A stretch of 64,000 bases of DNA from contig OY987242.1 of NCBI GenBank assembly GCA_963920765.1, positions 808,501-872,500 on the forward strand, read 5' to 3'. This document shows positions 61,820 to 64,000 of this stretch, piece after piece. This DNA comes from Ulota crispa. Its lineage: Eukaryota; Streptophyta; Bryopsida; Orthotrichales; Orthotrichaceae. A model generated the notes under the pieces. It was not told the origin of the DNA and searched no databases. It was given only the letters and a program-made list of their open reading frames with translations. Each line of letters opens with the position of its first letter. Position 1 is the stretch's first letter. A program made the position numbers and the translations under genes.

Positions 61820-63070
61820 CTACTGCGTTGCCACGCGCGCCGAGAGCTGATGACGACGGTGCGGCTCCAGAAGCGCCCCCTCATCCGCCACTCTTGGCAC
61901 AGCTGGACTGATACCCCCCGGATTCAAAGGAAACAGCACCTTGTAATACCCGTGCATAATAGCGTCCAAGTCACAAGTGGATGCAACACCAGGAATCTGA
62001 TAGACGTCGCGCATGTACTGATTCAAATTCGCATATTCTGAGAGCTTCTGCTTGGAGCACTTGAACAAAATGTGGTACACGGGATCGAACCGAAACAGCG
62101 TGGTGAAGAGACGAACATCCGCAAGCGTCAACGCATCCCCACAGAGATACCGCGACGTTGCCAAATGCGCGTCCACCGTATCTAATGCCAGGAACAGCTG
62201 CTCCACGGCACGTTCATACGCTTCCTGAGACTGGGCAAACCCGCATCGGTAGACGCCGTTGTTGATATCACGGTAAATCAGCTCATTCCATCGCGCCATT
62301 TCGGGCTGCAGGTGTTGGGGCGACAGATCGAGGTCGGGATTGGCAGCCAAATGGTTGAAATCCGAGTTCAGAATGTCGATGATATCCGCACTCTCGTTGT
62401 TGACAACCCGCTTCTGGGAGGAATCCCACAACAGAGGCACCGTGGAGCGGCCGTTGTATCCCCCAGGCTGTGACTTGTACACGTCCGTCACGCGCTTCAA
62501 CCCGTTCGCTCTGTCCAGCGTGGGAGCCAGCCGCGCGCCGCTTTGTTGCTGGTGTCCGGTGGTGAATTCCCAGAGACCCGTGGCGCCGGGGACGGCGACG
62601 GAGACGGGGACCGCGGCGTGCAGGCCCTTGAGGCTGTGCACGATGGCGGTGCGGTGCGCCCAGGGGCAGGCTAACGCGACGTACAGATGGAACTGGCCCG
62701 GCTTGGCAGACGGCGGGGGACGATTGCGGAACTGGCTGGTGGGTCGGCTGTAATCCTTCGTATCTGTGGGAGGCGCTAGTTGCGCCATCATGGTGAGCCA
62801 CCCTGTTGTCCAGACCTCCTTCACCACCGTCACCAGTGCCCCCGGCGGCAAACTCCGCCCCCACACCTTCTGCCCCACAAATTTCACAAAATCCGCCGGG
62901 GAGCTCCAACTGCTGGAATTGCTGTCACCGTCGTCCTTCATTGCGCACGAAGTTGGGGTTCGAATCCGTCGCTGCAGGGGTCTGATGCTACAGCCTCGGG
63001 ATAAGCGCCGCGATGGCACGAGGGGAGTGGAAAGGCAGGGCGCGACCGTTACGAGAGACAACGAAGCCAT
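61820..63070 (-). CDS. Glutathionyl-hydroquinone reductase (Xi-class GST), plastid-type leader
   Basis: A single intronless frame of 416 residues. Residues 1 to about 45 are Ser/Arg/Pro-rich with few acids and look like a chloroplast transit peptide. The thioredoxin-like domain carries LACPWAHRT with catalytic Cys135 in the CPWA motif that defines glutathionyl-hydroquinone reductases (YqjG/ECM4 family). These enzymes remove glutathione from glutathionylated hydroquinones. Further family blocks are VPLLWDSSQKRVVNNESADI (substrate-site region), WNELIYRDINNGVYRCGFAQ, YLCGDALTLADVRLFTTLFR and the C-terminal helix YYKVLFPLNPGGI. The length fits plant homologues with a leader. Start ATG at 63068-63070; the next in-frame Met is at residue 44. 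No lesion is seen. Confidence 0.93.
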   Translation of the reverse strand: MASLSLVTVAPCLSTPLVPSRRLSRGCSIRPLQRRIRTPTSCAMKDDGDSNSSSWSSPADFVKFVGQKVWGRSLPPGALVTVVKEVWTTGWLTMMAQLAPPTDTKDYSRPTSQFRNRPPPSAKPGQFHLYVALACPWAHRTAIVHSLKGLHAAVPVSVAVPGATGLWEFTTGHQQQSGARLAPTLDRANGLKRVTDVYKSQPGGYNGRSTVPLLWDSSQKRVVNNESADIIDILNSDFNHLAANPDLDLSPQHLQPEMARWNELIYRDINNGVYRCGFAQSQEAYERAVEQLFLALDTVDAHLATSRYLCGDALTLADVRLFTTLFRFDPVYHILFKCSKQKLSEYANLNQYMRDVYQIPGVASTCDLDAIMHGYYKVLFPLNPGGISPAVPRVADEGALLEPHRRHQLSARVATQ

Positions 63071-64000
63071 TCGTACAAACCCTTGTTGGAAACAGCAACC
63101 TCCGGAACACTCGAAGCGTCAACAGTGATAACTCACCTCGAAATGGGTTCAAATGCTGCTCTACAATTCTCAAGCAGCTGTGAGTGATAAAGCGGTATCA
63201 TGCGAATGTGTACCTGTTTGTCACCCACGTAGACGCTTGTAACCATCTGCTGATTTGTCAGCGTTGGATGCCATTGGATGTGGATTTCCTGCGGATCGTC
63301 ACGTGAGTGCTTGCCTATCATTGAGATCAAGGTTATCCCCTAAAGACCACGGATTTGACCAATTCGATCGATCCCACTTTAAAAATAATACAAAATAAAT
63401 GGTGCCAGATTTTATAATCCTCTAGAATCAGTGAAGAACACTACACCTTCTAGTCAATGAATCCGTAAATTTGAACCGCAAATAGTCCCCCTGTCACCCT
63501 GTGACTTTCTCCAAAAAGAGGAGGCTAAATTTGGCCAGGAGTACCAATACAAAGCGACCCAAACTGAAGTTTCACTTAATCACACAACTAGCAACGACTC
63601 ACGAGGCATGAGCAAACAGGAGGGTGCTAGTTGCGCCACATCCGCCGTACACCAGCGAGAACAAAAACCTTATCTTGACCACCGCTGCCCCTCGTTCCAG
63701 ACATTCTGAAAATGTACGGTTCACGTACGAGTAAACCTTCGTGACACTTGTGACTTGTGAGTCTAGTAGCTTCTCGAAGAACCGAACCAATTCGGGTGGG
63801 TGAGCGCCGTGGCTCTCACATTTGGTGGAGATTTTTTTTTTATGCCGCTGGAATCTCGACAGTGTGAATGAGTGACCTGCACGGCCAAAATTGGTAATTC
63901 AGTCCTTTTTGGAATTCTGAAACTGGAAGCCACAATTCGGACAAGTCACAAGAGCTTCGTCTCATTGATCATCATCATCTTCGTCACCATCGTCTGATGA
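63071..64000. other. Right edge: possible 3' end of a minus-strand gene
   Basis: No complete gene is seen. On the minus strand from the edge inward, an acidic frame reads SSDDGDEDDDDQ and stops at about 63962. Just beyond, in the same frame, is DEALVTCPNCGFQFQNSKKD with a stop at about 63902, holding a zinc-ribbon-like CPNC pair. One of these may be the C-terminus of a gene that lies mostly outside the window. A poly-T run lies at about 63832-63841. Confidence 0.25.

Noticed and set aside
62283..62909. 208-codon minus-strand frame
   Set aside because: Shadow of the glutathionyl-hydroquinone reductase frame; low-complexity Arg/Gly/Pro content and no family match.
1..64000. CRISPR arrays, rRNA genes, LTR retrotransposons with paired LTRs, operons
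   Set aside because: No regularly spaced repeats, rRNA-like blocks, long direct terminal repeats or reverse-transcriptase motifs were seen; gene structure is eukaryotic.

Overview
The window is nuclear DNA of a photosynthetic land plant. It holds a full-length, seven-exon gene for the H subunit of magnesium chelatase, a plant-type Rab GTPase of the RABA/Rab11 class, an SBDS protein with the plant-type C-terminal zinc finger, and a plastid-targeted-looking glutathionyl-hydroquinone reductase. Genes have spliceosomal introns, and the spaces between them are AT-rich and full of small DNA-transposon remnants. A bryophyte (for example a moss) is my guess for the source, but the sequence alone does not prove it.

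Layout, left to right. 0-3 kb: a gene-free stretch with three terminal-inverted-repeat elements. 3.2-7.1 kb (+): a nine-exon AAAP/AVT-type amino-acid transporter, with a 122-bp foldback element in one intron. 7.9-13.5 kb (-): CHLH, convergent with the transporter and separated from it by a (TC)n(AC)n microsatellite. 14-24 kb: a gene-poor, repeat-rich region holding a long inverted repeat flanked by TTAA, a PPR fragment, an intronless broken copy of PRL1, an intron-containing broken copy of MCTS1, and a nested-hairpin MITE. 24.1-26.1 kb (-): SBDS. 27.0-31.3 kb: a complete but dead pogo/Tigger-like transposon, with both ends, the TA target duplication and a broken DDD transposase visible. 31.3-36.6 kb: more gene-free sequence with two candidate non-autonomous elements. 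36.6-38.6 kb (+): RABA-class Rab. 41.4-50.2 kb (+): a 23-exon CLC-family channel or antiporter with an unusual selectivity-filter motif. 52.4-53.5 kb (-): a single-X-domain PI-PLC-like protein. 55.0-57.7 kb (+): a DUF3429/TMEM69-like protein with a mitochondrial-type leader. 57.7-61.8 kb: unrecognised coding-like fragments. 61.8-63.1 kb (-): glutathionyl-hydroquinone reductase.

The real genes are unrelated housekeeping loci (chlorophyll synthesis, amino-acid and anion transport, ribosome maturation, vesicle traffic, lipid signalling, redox); nothing suggests a cluster or pathway island. The most distinctive content is the mobile-element record: a delimited pogo/Tigger element with a MITE sharing its termini 26 kb away, and two TTAA-flanked elements sharing a CCCCTRAR-type end. 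Other points of note are two apparent GC-AG introns, the divergent CLC filter, and two pseudogenes made by different routes lying side by side. I saw no new multi-gene system, and no CRISPR, rRNA or convincing tRNA genes.
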